NCBI RefSeq assembly: GCF_033110965.1
Contig: NZ_CP137003.1
Location: 868,001-932,000 of the forward strand
Reading direction: 5' to 3'
DNA length: 64,000 nt
Source of the DNA: Raineyella sp. LH-20
GTDB lineage: Bacteria > Actinomycetota > Actinomycetes > Propionibacteriales > Propionibacteriaceae
Below the pieces are notes generated by a model. It saw only the letters and a program-made list of their open reading frames with translations. It was not told the origin of the DNA and did not search any database. A program made the position numbers and the translations under genes. Positions 17,178 to 26,114 of this stretch are shown one piece after another (the stretch's first letter is position 1; every line of letters starts with the position of its first letter).

Positions 17178-18863
17178 TCATCGTGCGGCCACCCAGGCCC
17201 GCCAGGACCCCCATCCGGTGATGTCCTCAGCGCCCTCGGCCGCCGCCTGCTGGCAGAGGAACCCGGGCACCACCCGCCCGTCGTCCAGTTCCACCGGGCC
17301 GATCGACATCGGCTGCGGCAGACCGGCGACCACACGTCCCAGGCCGGACACCGGCAGCCGCCACAGTTCGCCCTCGACCGCCCCGCCGCTTGCACCGGCC
17401 GGCACCCGGACAAGGCCGGGCTTCGACGGGACCGTGTCCAGCGCGTGGAGCCGATACACCGGGGCGGTCCGTACCCGCTCGGCGAGCGCCCCACCACGGG
17501 AGGTCAGTTCGTGGTTGAGCGGCATCCGGGACATGTGCGCACCCACGACGACCAGGTCGGCCAGGTCGGCGTCGAGGTGCTCGACGACCCCGGCGAGCAG
17601 GTCGTCGGAGCCGGCCGGCGCGGTCACCATCGCGCCGAACGGAAGGCCGGCGACCGTCCCCGCCGGGAACGCCAGCGAGGCCATGTCGAGCAGGTTCGCG
17701 AAGTTCGTGAACCTGCCCATCGCCGCGTTGACGCCGATCGGGTCGGCCTGCACGGCCGCGATCGTCGGGTGCCGGGTGGTCGTCGGGGTGAGCAGCGCGT
17801 CGATCCGGGAGAAGGTCTGCTCCGTCGCGACGGCGAGCTGCTCGAGGCGTGCCAGGTCGTCGAAGAGCGCGGCGGCGGTCGGCTCCCCCGAGCCCAGCAC
17901 GATCGAGGCCACGGTGGGATCGATCGCCTCCCCGACGAGCTCCGGGTGATCGCTGAGGAACGCCCCCACTGCGGTGAATCGTTCCGCCACGAACGCCCCG
18001 CCGTAGAGCAGGGCCGCGGCTTCCAGCATCGGGGCGATGTCCACGCCGACCAGCTCGGCGCCGGTGGCCCGGAACCGATCGACCAGGGCGTCGTACGCCT
18101 CCTGCCATCCCGGCGCGAGCTCGCCGAGCTGTCCGGGCAACGGCACCCCGAGCCGGATCGGCCGGTCCGGCACCGGAACCACCGGCAACGTACGGTCGCG
18201 GATCCGCCGCGCAGCGATCTGGGCGGGAGTGCCGACCAACGACCGGACGGCCCGTCTCGCGATGTCCAGCGATCGGGCGAAGACCGTGACGCAGTCGAGG
18301 CTGCGGCAGGCCGGGACGACGCCCACCGTCGACACCAACCCCCGGCTGGGCTTGATCCCGACGACCCCGTTCAATGCGGCCGGCACCCGGCCCGAGCCGG
18401 CGGTGTCGGTGCCCAGAGCGATGTCGACCAGCCCGAGGGCGACGGCGACGGCCGACCCCGAGCTGGAGCCGCCGGAGATCCGTTCCGGATCCCAGGCGTT
18501 GCGGACCGCCCCGTACGGGCTGCGGGTGCCGACCAGCCCGGTGGCGAACTGGTCCAGATTGGTCTTCCCGAGCACCACCGCCCCGGCGGCGCGCAGCATC
18601 GCGACCGCCTCGGCGTCCTCCCGCGGGTCGTACGCGTACGCCGGGCACCCGGCGGTGGTCGGCAGGCCCGCGACGTCGATGTTGTCCTTGACCGCGGCGA
18701 CCAGTCCGGCCAGCGGCAGGTCGGCACCGGCCGCCACCCTGGCATCGATCGCGGCCGCCTCGGCCAGCGCCGCGTCGGGGTCGGTGAGGGAGATCCAGAT
18801 CTCCGGCCGGTCGCAGGACGCGATCGCGTCGAGGGCCGCGGCCGTACGCTCCACGGCGCTCAT
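17178..18863 (-). CDS. atzF: Allophanate hydrolase
   Basis: 561 residues with an amidase-signature N-terminal domain: catalytic Lys in AAVKDNIDVAG near residue 58 and the Gly/Ser-rich GGSSSGSAVAVALG near 130. A C-terminal AtzF-type domain (VVVGAHMSRMPLNHEL ... LHALDTVPSKPGLVRV) follows. It hydrolyses allophanate to two ammonium and two CO2, the final step of urea or guanidine carboxylation pathways. Its ATG overlaps the carboxylase stop by 4 bp, so the two are translationally coupled. Confidence 0.94.
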   Translation of the reverse strand: MSAVERTAAALDAIASCDRPEIWISLTDPDAALAEAAAIDARVAAGADLPLAGLVAAVKDNIDVAGLPTTAGCPAYAYDPREDAEAVAMLRAAGAVVLGKTNLDQFATGLVGTRSPYGAVRNAWDPERISGGSSSGSAVAVALGLVDIALGTDTAGSGRVPAALNGVVGIKPSRGLVSTVGVVPACRSLDCVTVFARSLDIARRAVRSLVGTPAQIAARRIRDRTLPVVPVPDRPIRLGVPLPGQLGELAPGWQEAYDALVDRFRATGAELVGVDIAPMLEAAALLYGGAFVAERFTAVGAFLSDHPELVGEAIDPTVASIVLGSGEPTAAALFDDLARLEQLAVATEQTFSRIDALLTPTTTRHPTIAAVQADPIGVNAAMGRFTNFANLLDMASLAFPAGTVAGLPFGAMVTAPAGSDDLLAGVVEHLDADLADLVVVGAHMSRMPLNHELTSRGGALAERVRTAPVYRLHALDTVPSKPGLVRVPAGASGGAVEGELWRLPVSGLGRVVAGLPQPMSIGPVELDDGRVVPGFLCQQAAAEGAEDITGWGSWRAWVAAR

Positions 18864-21800
18864 GCCCGGCCTCCCGTCGGCCCGACGACGGCGAGGACCT
18901 GGCCGGCGGAGACCTGGCTGCCGGCCGTGACGTGCACCGCGGTGACGGTGCCGGTGGCCGGCGCGGTGAGGTGGGTCTCCATCTTCATCGCCTCGAGAGA
19001 GACCAGCCGGTCGCCCTTGGTGACCCGGTCACCGGCGCTCACCTCGACATGCAACACATTGGAGACGAACGGCGCCTCGACGCCGTGCTGGCCCGCGGGC
19101 ACCACGACCGGAGCGGCGTCGACCGTCGACGTCGGCTCCTGCGCCGCGCGGAGGAACTCGCCCGACTCGTGCCAGCGCTGCTTCTCCTCGGCGAAGGCCC
19201 GCTCCTGGACGGCCCGGAAGCCGGCGATGGAGTCGGCGTGCTCGGTCAGGAACGCGGTGTACTCCCCGTAGTCGAAGACCCCCTCGGTGACCTCGGCGTG
19301 CGAGGCCCGGCCGGCCTCGACGTCGGCCCGCATCTCGAGCAGCTCGTCGGCCCCCACCGGATACCACTGGATCCGGTCGAAGAAGCGCAGCGACCAGGGC
19401 TGCTCGGCGAAGAGTCCCGCGCGATGGAAGCGGTTCCAGACCTGGATGGTGCGGCCGACGAACTGGTAGCCGCCCGGTCCCTCCATCCCGTAGATGCACA
19501 GGTAGGCGCCGCCGATGCCGACGGAGTTCTCCGCGGTCCACGTACGGGCCGGGTTGTACTTGGTGGTGACCAGGCGGTGTCGCGGATCGAGCGGGGTGGC
19601 GACCGGGGCACCGAGGTAGACGTCGCCCAGGCCGAGCACCAGGTTGCTCGCCTCGAACACGATCCGGCGGACGTCCTCGACGGAGTCGAGCCCGTTGACC
19701 CGGCGGATGAACTCGATGTTCCACGGGGTCCAGGGGGCATCACTGCGCACGCTGTGCATGTAGCGCTCGATCGCGACGCGGGTCGCCGGGTCGTCCCAGG
19801 AGAGCGGCAGCCGGACCACCCTCGACGGCACCCGCAGCTCACCGGTGTCCGGCAGGGAGCTGTCCAGCTCAGTGAGCAACCCGACCAGGCTGCTGGCGCG
19901 CAGCCGGGCGGGATCGGTGTGCACCTGCAGGGAGCGGATCCCCGGCGTCGCATCGATGACGCCGGCCGGCGCCTGCGCCTTCAGCGCGTCCAGCAGTGCC
20001 TGGACCCGCATCCGCAGGCCGATGTCGAGCACCTGGTCGCCGTACTCGATCAGGACGTTGTCGTCCCCGTCACGTCGGAACGTGACGGAGGGCCGGTCGT
20101 CGCCCGGCTCGAGTCGCGCCAGGATCCCGTCGTCGCCGTCGCCGATCCCGGTCAGCCGGGCCGCGGATGCCCTGTCCCGCAGGCCGGCGGCGACCTCGTC
20201 ACGGACCGGGACGAAACGGATGGTGTCGCCGGGGCGGACCTGTCCCAGCTTCCAGCGTTCGCCGGAGGCGACCACGGCGGGGCAGACGAAGCCGCCCAGG
20301 CTGGGGCCGTCCGGACCGAGGATGATCGGGGTGTCCCCGGTGAAATCGAGTGCGCCGACCGAGTAGGGCGTGTCGTGGATGTTGCTGGGGTGCAGTCCCG
20401 CCTCGCCACCGTCCTCCCGGGCCCAGGCCGGGCGGGGGCCGAGCAGCCGGACACCGGTGCGGTCGGAGTTGAAATGCACCTCGTAGTGCGCCGCATAGAG
20501 ATCGTCGATGTCGCGCCGGGTGAAGAACTCGGGCGCCGCGTGCGGCCCCTCGGTGACACCGATCCGCCAGTCACGGGTGAGCCGGGGCCGACGCTCCGAC
20601 GGCACCGGGCCGGCGATCGGCGCGAGCCCGGCCCGATCCGCCCCGGCGGCGTGCAGCACATCGCCGGTCCGCAGCGCCCGCCCGGAGTGGCCGCCGAACC
20701 GGCCGAGGGTGAACGTCGAGGCGCTTCCCAGGTAGCTGGGCACGTCGAAGCCGCCGCGGACGGCGAGATAGGTCCGCTGCCCCGGGCCGGTGATCGCACC
20801 GAACTCCACCACGGCACCGGCCGGCACCTCGACCGGGGTCCACCACGGCAGCGGTGCCCCGTCGAGCGTCGCCGGTGCCGCCGCGCCCCCGACACAGATC
20901 CACGTCGGGTGGGAGAACCGCAGGGTCGGACCGGTCGCCGTACACTCCAACGCCGGGGCGCCTTCCGGGTTGCCGAGGGCCAGGTTGATCTCGCGCAGCG
21001 AGACGTCGTCCATCGGGCCGGACGGCGGCACCCCGATGTCCCAGTAGCCCAACCGTCCGGGCAGGTCCTGCACGGTCGTCATCAGACCGGGCACCTCCAC
21101 GTCGATCCGCGGTTCTGGGTCGCGGACGTCGTCCAGGGTGTGGGTGTGGTGGCTCACCTCGGCCAGGTCCTCGCGCCGGGCGACCGTACGCAGCAGGCCG
21201 AGATTGGTCTGTGCCCCGTCGATCCGCACGTCGTCGAGGGCCGCGGCCAGCCCGACCAGCGCGGCCTGGCGGTCCGTGCCGTGCACGATCACCTTGGCCA
21301 GCATCGGGTCGTAGTGCGAGCTGACCTCGCTGCCCGTCTCCACCCAGGAGTCGATGCGTACGCCGCCCCGGCCGGGCACCGGCACCGTGCCCACCTCGGG
21401 GACGGCCGTCCCCGTGACCTGCGGCGTCCCCGTGACCTGCGGCGTCCCCGTGACCTGCGGCGTCCCCGTGACCTGCGGCGTGCCCGCGACAGCGGCCGGC
21501 GGCCAGGCGACCCGGGTCACCAGGCCGGCGCTGGGCGCGCCGCCGCGGTTCGGATCCTCGGCGTAGACCCGCGCCTCGACCGCATGCCCGCTCGGCCGAA
21601 GGTCGGCGGCCATCAGGGCGGACACGCCGGCGGACCCCTGACCGGCGAGCCGCAGCATCTGCTCGACGAGGTCGACGCCGTAGATCTGCTCGGTCACCGG
21701 GTGCTCGACCTGGAGGCGGGTGTTCACCTCGAGGAACGATGCCTCCTCGCGCACCGGGTCGTAGACGAATTCCACCGTCCCGGCGCTCCGGTAGTGCACG

Positions 21801-22645
21801 GAGGCGGCCAGCGTACGGGCGGACTCGTGCAGGGCCGCCCGGACGGCGTCCGGCAGCCCCGGGGCGGGTGCCTCCTCGACGACCTTCTGGTTGCGCCGCT
21901 GCAGCGAACAGTCCCGGTCGCCGAGGACGGCCACGCCGCCGGCGCCGTCGCCGAAGACCTGCACCTCGACATGACGGGCGGGCCGGACCAGCCGCTCGAG
22001 GAAGATCCCTGCGCTGCCGAAGTTCGCCGCCGCCAGCCGCCCCACCCGTGCGTACGCGTCGGCCACCTCGGCCGGGCCGGCGCAGGTCAGCATGCCGATC
22101 CCACCCCCGCCGCCGGTCGCCTTCAGCATCACCGGGTAGCCGATCCGGTCGGCCGCGGCGACCGCCTCCTCGGCGGACCCCAGCAGGCCGGTGCCCGGCA
22201 TCATCGCGACGCCGGCCGCCTCGGCCAGCGCCCGGGCGGTGTGTTTCAGCCCGAACTGCTCCAACTGCTCCGGGGTCGGCCCGACAAAGGCCATCCCGGC
22301 CGCCTCCACCCGCCGGGCGAAGTCGGCGTTCTCCGACAGGAAGCCGTAGCCGGGGTGGATCGCCCCCGCGCCACTCGCGCGGGCCGCGTCCAGCACCGCG
22401 TCGACGTTCAGGTAGGACGCTCGCGCACTGGCCGGGCCGATCAGCACCGCCGCGTCCGCCTCACGGACGTGTGGCGCGGCCGAGTCGGCCTCCGAGTAGA
22501 CCGCGACGGTCCGCAGTCCCAGCGCCGCGGCCGTACGGATCACCCGCCGGGCGATCTCGCCGCGGTTGGCCACCAGGACCGTGTCGAAGGCCCACCCCGC
22601 CGCCCGCGGCAGACGGTCGGCGGCCACGCTTCCTCCGGTCCTCAT
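18860..22645 (-). CDS. Biotin-dependent urea/guanidine carboxylase
   Basis: About 1261 residues. Biotin carboxylase domain from residue ~22 (VLVANRGEIARRVIRTAAALG; ATP-grasp LKATGGGGGIGM; EVNTRLQVEHPVTE), then KipA/AHS2- and KipI/AHS1-like carboxyltransferase domains, and a C-terminal biotinyl domain with EAMKMET, biotin lysine at about 1221. Start at 22645 overlaps the previous stop (ATGA) and has GGAGGGGGA upstream. Urea carboxylases and guanidine carboxylases share this layout; the paired UAAP proteins next door favour guanidine. An in-frame six-residue tandem repeat interrupts the biotin carboxylase C-terminal region (21407-21478). Confidence 0.92.
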   Translation of the reverse strand: MRTGGSVAADRLPRAAGWAFDTVLVANRGEIARRVIRTAAALGLRTVAVYSEADSAAPHVREADAAVLIGPASARASYLNVDAVLDAARASGAGAIHPGYGFLSENADFARRVEAAGMAFVGPTPEQLEQFGLKHTARALAEAAGVAMMPGTGLLGSAEEAVAAADRIGYPVMLKATGGGGGIGMLTCAGPAEVADAYARVGRLAAANFGSAGIFLERLVRPARHVEVQVFGDGAGGVAVLGDRDCSLQRRNQKVVEEAPAPGLPDAVRAALHESARTLAASVHYRSAGTVEFVYDPVREEASFLEVNTRLQVEHPVTEQIYGVDLVEQMLRLAGQGSAGVSALMAADLRPSGHAVEARVYAEDPNRGGAPSAGLVTRVAWPPAAVAGTPQVTGTPQVTGTPQVTGTPQVTGTAVPEVGTVPVPGRGGVRIDSWVETGSEVSSHYDPMLAKVIVHGTDRQAALVGLAAALDDVRIDGAQTNLGLLRTVARREDLAEVSHHTHTLDDVRDPEPRIDVEVPGLMTTVQDLPGRLGYWDIGVPPSGPMDDVSLREINLALGNPEGAPALECTATGPTLRFSHPTWICVGGAAAPATLDGAPLPWWTPVEVPAGAVVEFGAITGPGQRTYLAVRGGFDVPSYLGSASTFTLGRFGGHSGRALRTGDVLHAAGADRAGLAPIAGPVPSERRPRLTRDWRIGVTEGPHAAPEFFTRRDIDDLYAAHYEVHFNSDRTGVRLLGPRPAWAREDGGEAGLHPSNIHDTPYSVGALDFTGDTPIILGPDGPSLGGFVCPAVVASGERWKLGQVRPGDTIRFVPVRDEVAAGLRDRASAARLTGIGDGDDGILARLEPGDDRPSVTFRRDGDDNVLIEYGDQVLDIGLRMRVQALLDALKAQAPAGVIDATPGIRSLQVHTDPARLRASSLVGLLTELDSSLPDTGELRVPSRVVRLPLSWDDPATRVAIERYMHSVRSDAPWTPWNIEFIRRVNGLDSVEDVRRIVFEASNLVLGLGDVYLGAPVATPLDPRHRLVTTKYNPARTWTAENSVGIGGAYLCIYGMEGPGGYQFVGRTIQVWNRFHRAGLFAEQPWSLRFFDRIQWYPVGADELLEMRADVEAGRASHAEVTEGVFDYGEYTAFLTEHADSIAGFRAVQERAFAEEKQRWHESGEFLRAAQEPTSTVDAAPVVVPAGQHGVEAPFVSNVLHVEVSAGDRVTKGDRLVSLEAMKMETHLTAPATGTVTAVHVTAGSQVSAGQVLAVVGPTGGRA
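21407..21478 (-). repeat. 18-bp in-frame tandem repeat, four copies, inside the carboxylase gene
   Basis: Four identical 18-bp units (CGTCCCCGTGACCTGCGG on the plus strand) encode GTPQVT four times. They fall in a loop between LVTRVAWPPAAVAG and VPVPGRGGVRIDSWVETG of the biotin carboxylase domain, where homologues have a short connection. The unit length preserves frame. Confidence 0.9.
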
Positions 22646-23409
22646 CGCTCCCCCTCCGGGTCGGTGACGATCATCCGCAACGGGGTCGGATTGAACTCGT
22701 TGCACGGATTGTTCATCTGCGGGCAGTTGGACACCACCACCAGCACGTTCTTCTCCGCCCGGAAGGCGACCCGGCGGCCCGGGCCGGAGATCCCGTCGAC
22801 GATGCCGAGCGCCCCGTCGGCCTCGACCGGCACGTTCATGAACCAGTTGAGGTTGGAGACCAGGTCGCGTACGCCCAGGCCGTAGCGGGCTCCCTCGGCG
22901 AGGAAGTTCTCCCGGCAGGCGTGCTCGGTGAAGGTGTGATGGCCGTAGCGCAGGGTGTTCGACTCCTTGCTGCAGGCGCCGCCGATGGTGTCCTGGCGGT
23001 CCACCTCGTTGCCAACCACGGTGGCGAGCGGTTCGCCGAGGTTGGATCGCAGCACGGTGCCGGTGCGGACGTACGCGTTGGCCTGCCAGGCGAGGGTGTC
23101 GGGGACGCTGTAGCGCTCGCCGGTGTCATCGGCGTTGAACAGCAGGCAGTCGCCGGACTGGTTGCCGCCGACGTCGACGATGGTGAGGACCTGGCCCTTC
23201 TCCAGCCGGACCGACCAGGGCGCGCGGGCGGCGACGACCTCGTCGCGGACGACGGGGCCGTCGACCAGCGGGCCGGCCAGGTCGAGCACGGTGCCCTCGG
23301 CATAACGGGTGGGATCCAGCACCTCATCGAGGGGCAGCGGGCAGGTCGGCGTACGGCCCGCGCTGTCGGTGATCACGGGGGTGCCGGCGGTCAGCGTGTC
23401 GATGGTCAT
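22642..23409 (-). CDS. Urea amidolyase-associated protein UAAP2 / carboxyguanidine deiminase-like subunit
   Basis: 255 residues of the DUF1989 family. Conserved features include VVRDEVVAARAPWSVRLEKGQVLTIVD, GNQSGDCLLFNADD, a GHHTFTEHACRENF segment and a C-terminal CNEFNPTPLRMIV typical of the UAAP2 group. Cys and His residues are plentiful and may bind metal. DUF1989 pairs beside guanidine carboxylases were shown in Pseudomonas to form the carboxyguanidine deiminase CgdAB, giving allophanate. It lies one base after UAAP1 and overlaps the carboxylase start by 4 bp, so all are co-translated. Confidence 0.88.
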   Translation of the reverse strand: MTIDTLTAGTPVITDSAGRTPTCPLPLDEVLDPTRYAEGTVLDLAGPLVDGPVVRDEVVAARAPWSVRLEKGQVLTIVDVGGNQSGDCLLFNADDTGERYSVPDTLAWQANAYVRTGTVLRSNLGEPLATVVGNEVDRQDTIGGACSKESNTLRYGHHTFTEHACRENFLAEGARYGLGVRDLVSNLNWFMNVPVEADGALGIVDGISGPGRRVAFRAEKNVLVVVSNCPQMNNPCNEFNPTPLRMIVTDPEGER

Positions 23410-23410
23410 C

Positions 23411-24259
23411 TCAGAGTCCTCGTGCGGTCAGGTAGTCGGCGGTGTTCAGGTACGCCCGGTGGACCTCGGGTGTGGCGTCCCAGCGGTCCTCCCCGGCGGT
23501 GGTGGCATCGCCCGCCCAGGCGTGCACCCGCAACAGGCCGTTGGTGTAGTCGGGGCGCGGGTCGAGCGGATGCGGCGAGGTGGCGATGAGCACCACCACC
23601 GGCATCTCGGCGACCAGCTCGACGCTGCGTCCGGCGCCCGCCGAGCCGGTGAAGGTCAGCGCACCGTCCTCCTCGACCCGGACGCCCTGGAAGAAGGACA
23701 CACTCGGCGGCAGGTCCCGGGGCGCCAGCCCGTGCTTGGCGGCGGCCGCGGTGAACAGCGCGCGCCCGGAGGGCGAGGCGCTCTCCGGGGCGCTGGCGCC
23801 GTACTTCGCCTGTGCCGCCGCATCCGACAGCGAACCACAGAAGCCGTCGTGGTGACCGGAGTCGTCGGACAGCACGGTCGCCAGCACCCGTCCGTCGCCG
23901 GACAGCAAGGGGTGTCCGGCACCGAGGTAGGCCTGCCACGGGATCTTCATCGTGTCGGCGACGTTCAGCCGTTCCCAGGGCTCCAGCGCGTTGAACAGCA
24001 GCAGGTGCGCGCACGCGGTGCCCTCGACGTCCTCCAGCCGCAGATGGGTGCCGCGGGCGAGCACCCGGTGGGTGTGGTTGCCCCCGGCGACGGTCTCCGC
24101 CCAGACCAGCCGGGCGGGGTCGACACCCCGCGGGACGTACGGCGAGGAGGCTGCCGGGACGTACGGCATCGCCTCGGCGCGGTGGCCGGACCGGCCGCGG
24201 GCGTCGTCCCGGGCGGACAGGACGGTGTCGGTGAGATGGTCGATGGTGGTGGCGGACAT
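23411..24259 (-). CDS. Urea amidolyase-associated protein UAAP1 / carboxyguanidine deiminase-like subunit
   Basis: About 282 residues, second DUF1989 member. Segments WAETVAGGNHTHRVLARGTHLRLEDVEGTACAHLLLFNA, SDDSGHHDGFCGSLSDAA and PSVSFFQGVRVEEDGALTF mark the UAAP1 group. Start at 24259 (MSATTIDHLTDTVLSARD) with AAGGGGA upstream. It probably works as a heteromer with the next gene product, turning carboxyguanidine into allophanate. If the carboxylase instead uses urea, the role of this pair would remain unexplained, which favours the guanidine reading. Confidence 0.86.
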   Translation of the reverse strand: MSATTIDHLTDTVLSARDDARGRSGHRAEAMPYVPAASSPYVPRGVDPARLVWAETVAGGNHTHRVLARGTHLRLEDVEGTACAHLLLFNALEPWERLNVADTMKIPWQAYLGAGHPLLSGDGRVLATVLSDDSGHHDGFCGSLSDAAAQAKYGASAPESASPSGRALFTAAAAKHGLAPRDLPPSVSFFQGVRVEEDGALTFTGSAGAGRSVELVAEMPVVVLIATSPHPLDPRPDYTNGLLRVHAWAGDATTAGEDRWDATPEVHRAYLNTADYLTARGL

Positions 24260-24301
24260 CGGGGTCCCCTTCTGCGTGAGGGTGCGGCGGGTGACCGCAC
24301 C

Positions 24302-24366
24302 CGGTCGGAGCCGGTCGTGCCGGTCGGAGCCGGTCGTGCCGGTCGGAGCTGGTCGGGCCGGTCGGG
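24302..24366. repeat. 19-bp tandem repeat between permease and UAAP1 genes
   Basis: Unit CGGTCGGAGCCGGTCGTGC, two perfect copies and a third with small changes, then a fragment, filling most of the 107-bp gap between the permease stop and the UAAP1 ribosome site. Transcribed leftward it could form short GC stems. Confidence 0.8.
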
Positions 24367-25977
24367 TCAGGCGTGGTCGGCGACCCGCTCCGGCATCTCG
24401 AGGTGCCCGTGGGCGTGGATCGGGGCCAGCGGGATGCGGGTGACGTGCGGGTGGAGGCGACGGTGGACGAAGAATCCGACGGCCAGGCAGGCGGCGATGA
24501 CGAGCACCGCACTCCACTGCAGCCACCAGGTGTGACCGGTGAGGTCGTAGACGCTCCCCCGCGGCCAGGCGAGGTTGACCACCGCGAAGACCTGATAGCC
24601 GATGGCCGCCACATTGAGGGGGATGCCCCAGCGGCCGAGGCTGAAGACGGGCTCACCGGCCTCGTCGAGTTCCTCCGGATCCGTCCGGCCGAGCCGGGCC
24701 TGCCGCAGCCGGGCGAGCAGCAGGGGCACGGTGACGCCGAGGTAGGCGAGGTAGAGCATGGCGATGCAGAGGCTGGCGAGGGCGGTGAAGATGGCGGCCT
24801 GGCGCAGGTTCACGGCCAGTGCGAGGGCGGCGCCGACACCGACGACGACCGAGGCGACGATCGGGGTGCCGGTGCGTGGGGAGACCCGTGACAGCATCCG
24901 GTGGAAGGGCAGCGCCTTCTGCCGAGCCATCGAGAACACCATCCGCGAACCGGAGGTCTGCACGGCGAGGGTGCACGAGACGACGGCGATCGCCACGTCC
25001 ACCAGCAGGATCCGGCCGGCGACCGGGCCGAGCACCTCGTTGAGCACCCAGGGCAGCCCGCCGGTGGCGAGGTTGCCGTCGTCGAGGCGGGGGGCGGCGA
25101 GCAGCGCACCCACGATCAGCAGCGCACCGCCGATCCCGGAGACCCACAGGGCACGCAGGATCGTCCGCGGGGTGGTCCGCCGCGGGTCACGGGTCTCCTC
25201 GGAGAGCTCCCCGGCCGAGTCGAAGCCGACCATCACGTACGCCGCCATCAGGCCGGAGGCGAGCCAGGCGGACAGGTAGGAGCCGCCCGAGGACAGGTCG
25301 ACCCCGGCGGTGGTGAAGAGGATCGCCGGGCCGCGCTGGGCGTGGAAGAGCAGGGCGGCGATGATCACGACGACGCCGACGATCTCCAGCACGACCCCGG
25401 TGGAGTTCACCAGGGCCATCAGTCGTACGCCGACGGCGTTGATCACCGTCGTGACGACGAGCAGGCACACGCCGAGGACGACGGAGTTGGCCGCGCCGGA
25501 CGGAGAGGTGGGGGTCGGGTCGGCGTCGGGGCCGCCGACGATCTGGAAGCCCGACCAGATCGACGGCAGGACGGCCTGCAGGGCGATGGCCGCGGTGGCC
25601 ACGGTGAGGATCTGGCCGATGATCATCAGCCAGCCGGTGAACCACCCCACGGTCTGGCCGCCGAGGCGGGAGGACCACTGGAAGATCGCCCCGGAGATCG
25701 GGAACCGGGCGGCGAGGGTGGAGAAGTTGAGCGCCACGAGGTATTGGCCTGCGAAGACCAGCGGCCAGGTCCAGAAGAACGCGGCGCCGCCGAGTCCGAA
25801 GCCCAGAGCGAACAGCTGGAAGACGGTGGTGAGGATGGAGACGAACGAGAACCCCGCGGCGAACGACGCGAAGCTCCCGACGCTGCGGTGGAGTTCCTGC
25901 CGGTATCCGAACCGGGCCAGGTCGTCGGGTTCGGCCGGACCGGGCGCGACGCCCGCGGTGGCGGTGGTGGTGGCCAT
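24367..25977 (-). CDS. APC-superfamily permease of the carboxylase operon (probable guanidine/urea-related importer)
   Basis: 536 residues with about 12 transmembrane helices and the APC-family start FGYRQELHRSVGSFASFAAGFSFVSILTTVFQLF. VGFDSAGELSEETRDPRRTTPR is the conserved loop of amino-acid/choline/GABA permeases. It is the first gene of the operon with AAGGGG before the ATG, and its 5' region carries GlnR-like half-sites and a TetR-like palindrome. Similar permeases accompany urea/guanidine carboxylases in other actinobacteria, so guanidinium or another small nitrogenous cation is the likely cargo; substrate is inferred. Confidence 0.88.
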   Translation of the reverse strand: MATTTATAGVAPGPAEPDDLARFGYRQELHRSVGSFASFAAGFSFVSILTTVFQLFALGFGLGGAAFFWTWPLVFAGQYLVALNFSTLAARFPISGAIFQWSSRLGGQTVGWFTGWLMIIGQILTVATAAIALQAVLPSIWSGFQIVGGPDADPTPTSPSGAANSVVLGVCLLVVTTVINAVGVRLMALVNSTGVVLEIVGVVVIIAALLFHAQRGPAILFTTAGVDLSSGGSYLSAWLASGLMAAYVMVGFDSAGELSEETRDPRRTTPRTILRALWVSGIGGALLIVGALLAAPRLDDGNLATGGLPWVLNEVLGPVAGRILLVDVAIAVVSCTLAVQTSGSRMVFSMARQKALPFHRMLSRVSPRTGTPIVASVVVGVGAALALAVNLRQAAIFTALASLCIAMLYLAYLGVTVPLLLARLRQARLGRTDPEELDEAGEPVFSLGRWGIPLNVAAIGYQVFAVVNLAWPRGSVYDLTGHTWWLQWSAVLVIAACLAVGFFVHRRLHPHVTRIPLAPIHAHGHLEMPERVADHA

Positions 25978-25999
25978 GGCTGCCCCTTGATGGATCAGT

Positions 26000-26019
26000 T
26001 ATCTGTCGGGTGACAGATA
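26000..26019. promoter_or_regulatory. Perfect TetR-type palindrome before the permease gene
   Basis: TATCTGTC and GACAGATA form 8-bp perfect arms around a GGGT spacer, ending 23 bp upstream of the permease ATG. Size, symmetry and AT-rich ends in an otherwise GC-rich region fit a TetR operator overlapping the leader or core promoter. The operon's own TetR gene at 16446-17132 is the expected partner. Confidence 0.65.
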
Positions 26020-26056
26020 CCCTGGATCCATGGTCACGACCGCCGTCGCGACGCGG

Positions 26057-26114
26057 GTTTCGCCTCGGTGACGACTCTGTTACCGGTGCACCGGTCGGGT
26101 CACGATCGTGTTTC
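26057..26114. promoter_or_regulatory. GlnR-like half-site cluster before the permease/carboxylase operon
   Basis: GTTTC (26057), GTGAC (26068) and GTTAC (26079) are spaced exactly 11 bp. GTCAC (26099) and GTTTC (26110) form a second 11-bp pair. Read leftward they give GTAAC-n6-GTCAC-n6-GAAAC and GAAAC-n6-GTGAC, very close to the GTNAC-n6-GAAAC GlnR consensus. They lie about 80-137 bp upstream of the permease start. Confidence 0.68.

Noticed and set aside
18932-22885. Very long open frames opposite real genes (also opposite the M3 peptidase, the nitrate reductase region, glf and the Ugp genes)
   Set aside because: They mirror codon structure of well-recognised genes on the other strand, have low-complexity Arg/Gly/Pro-rich products and no family resemblance; typical antisense artefacts of high GC.
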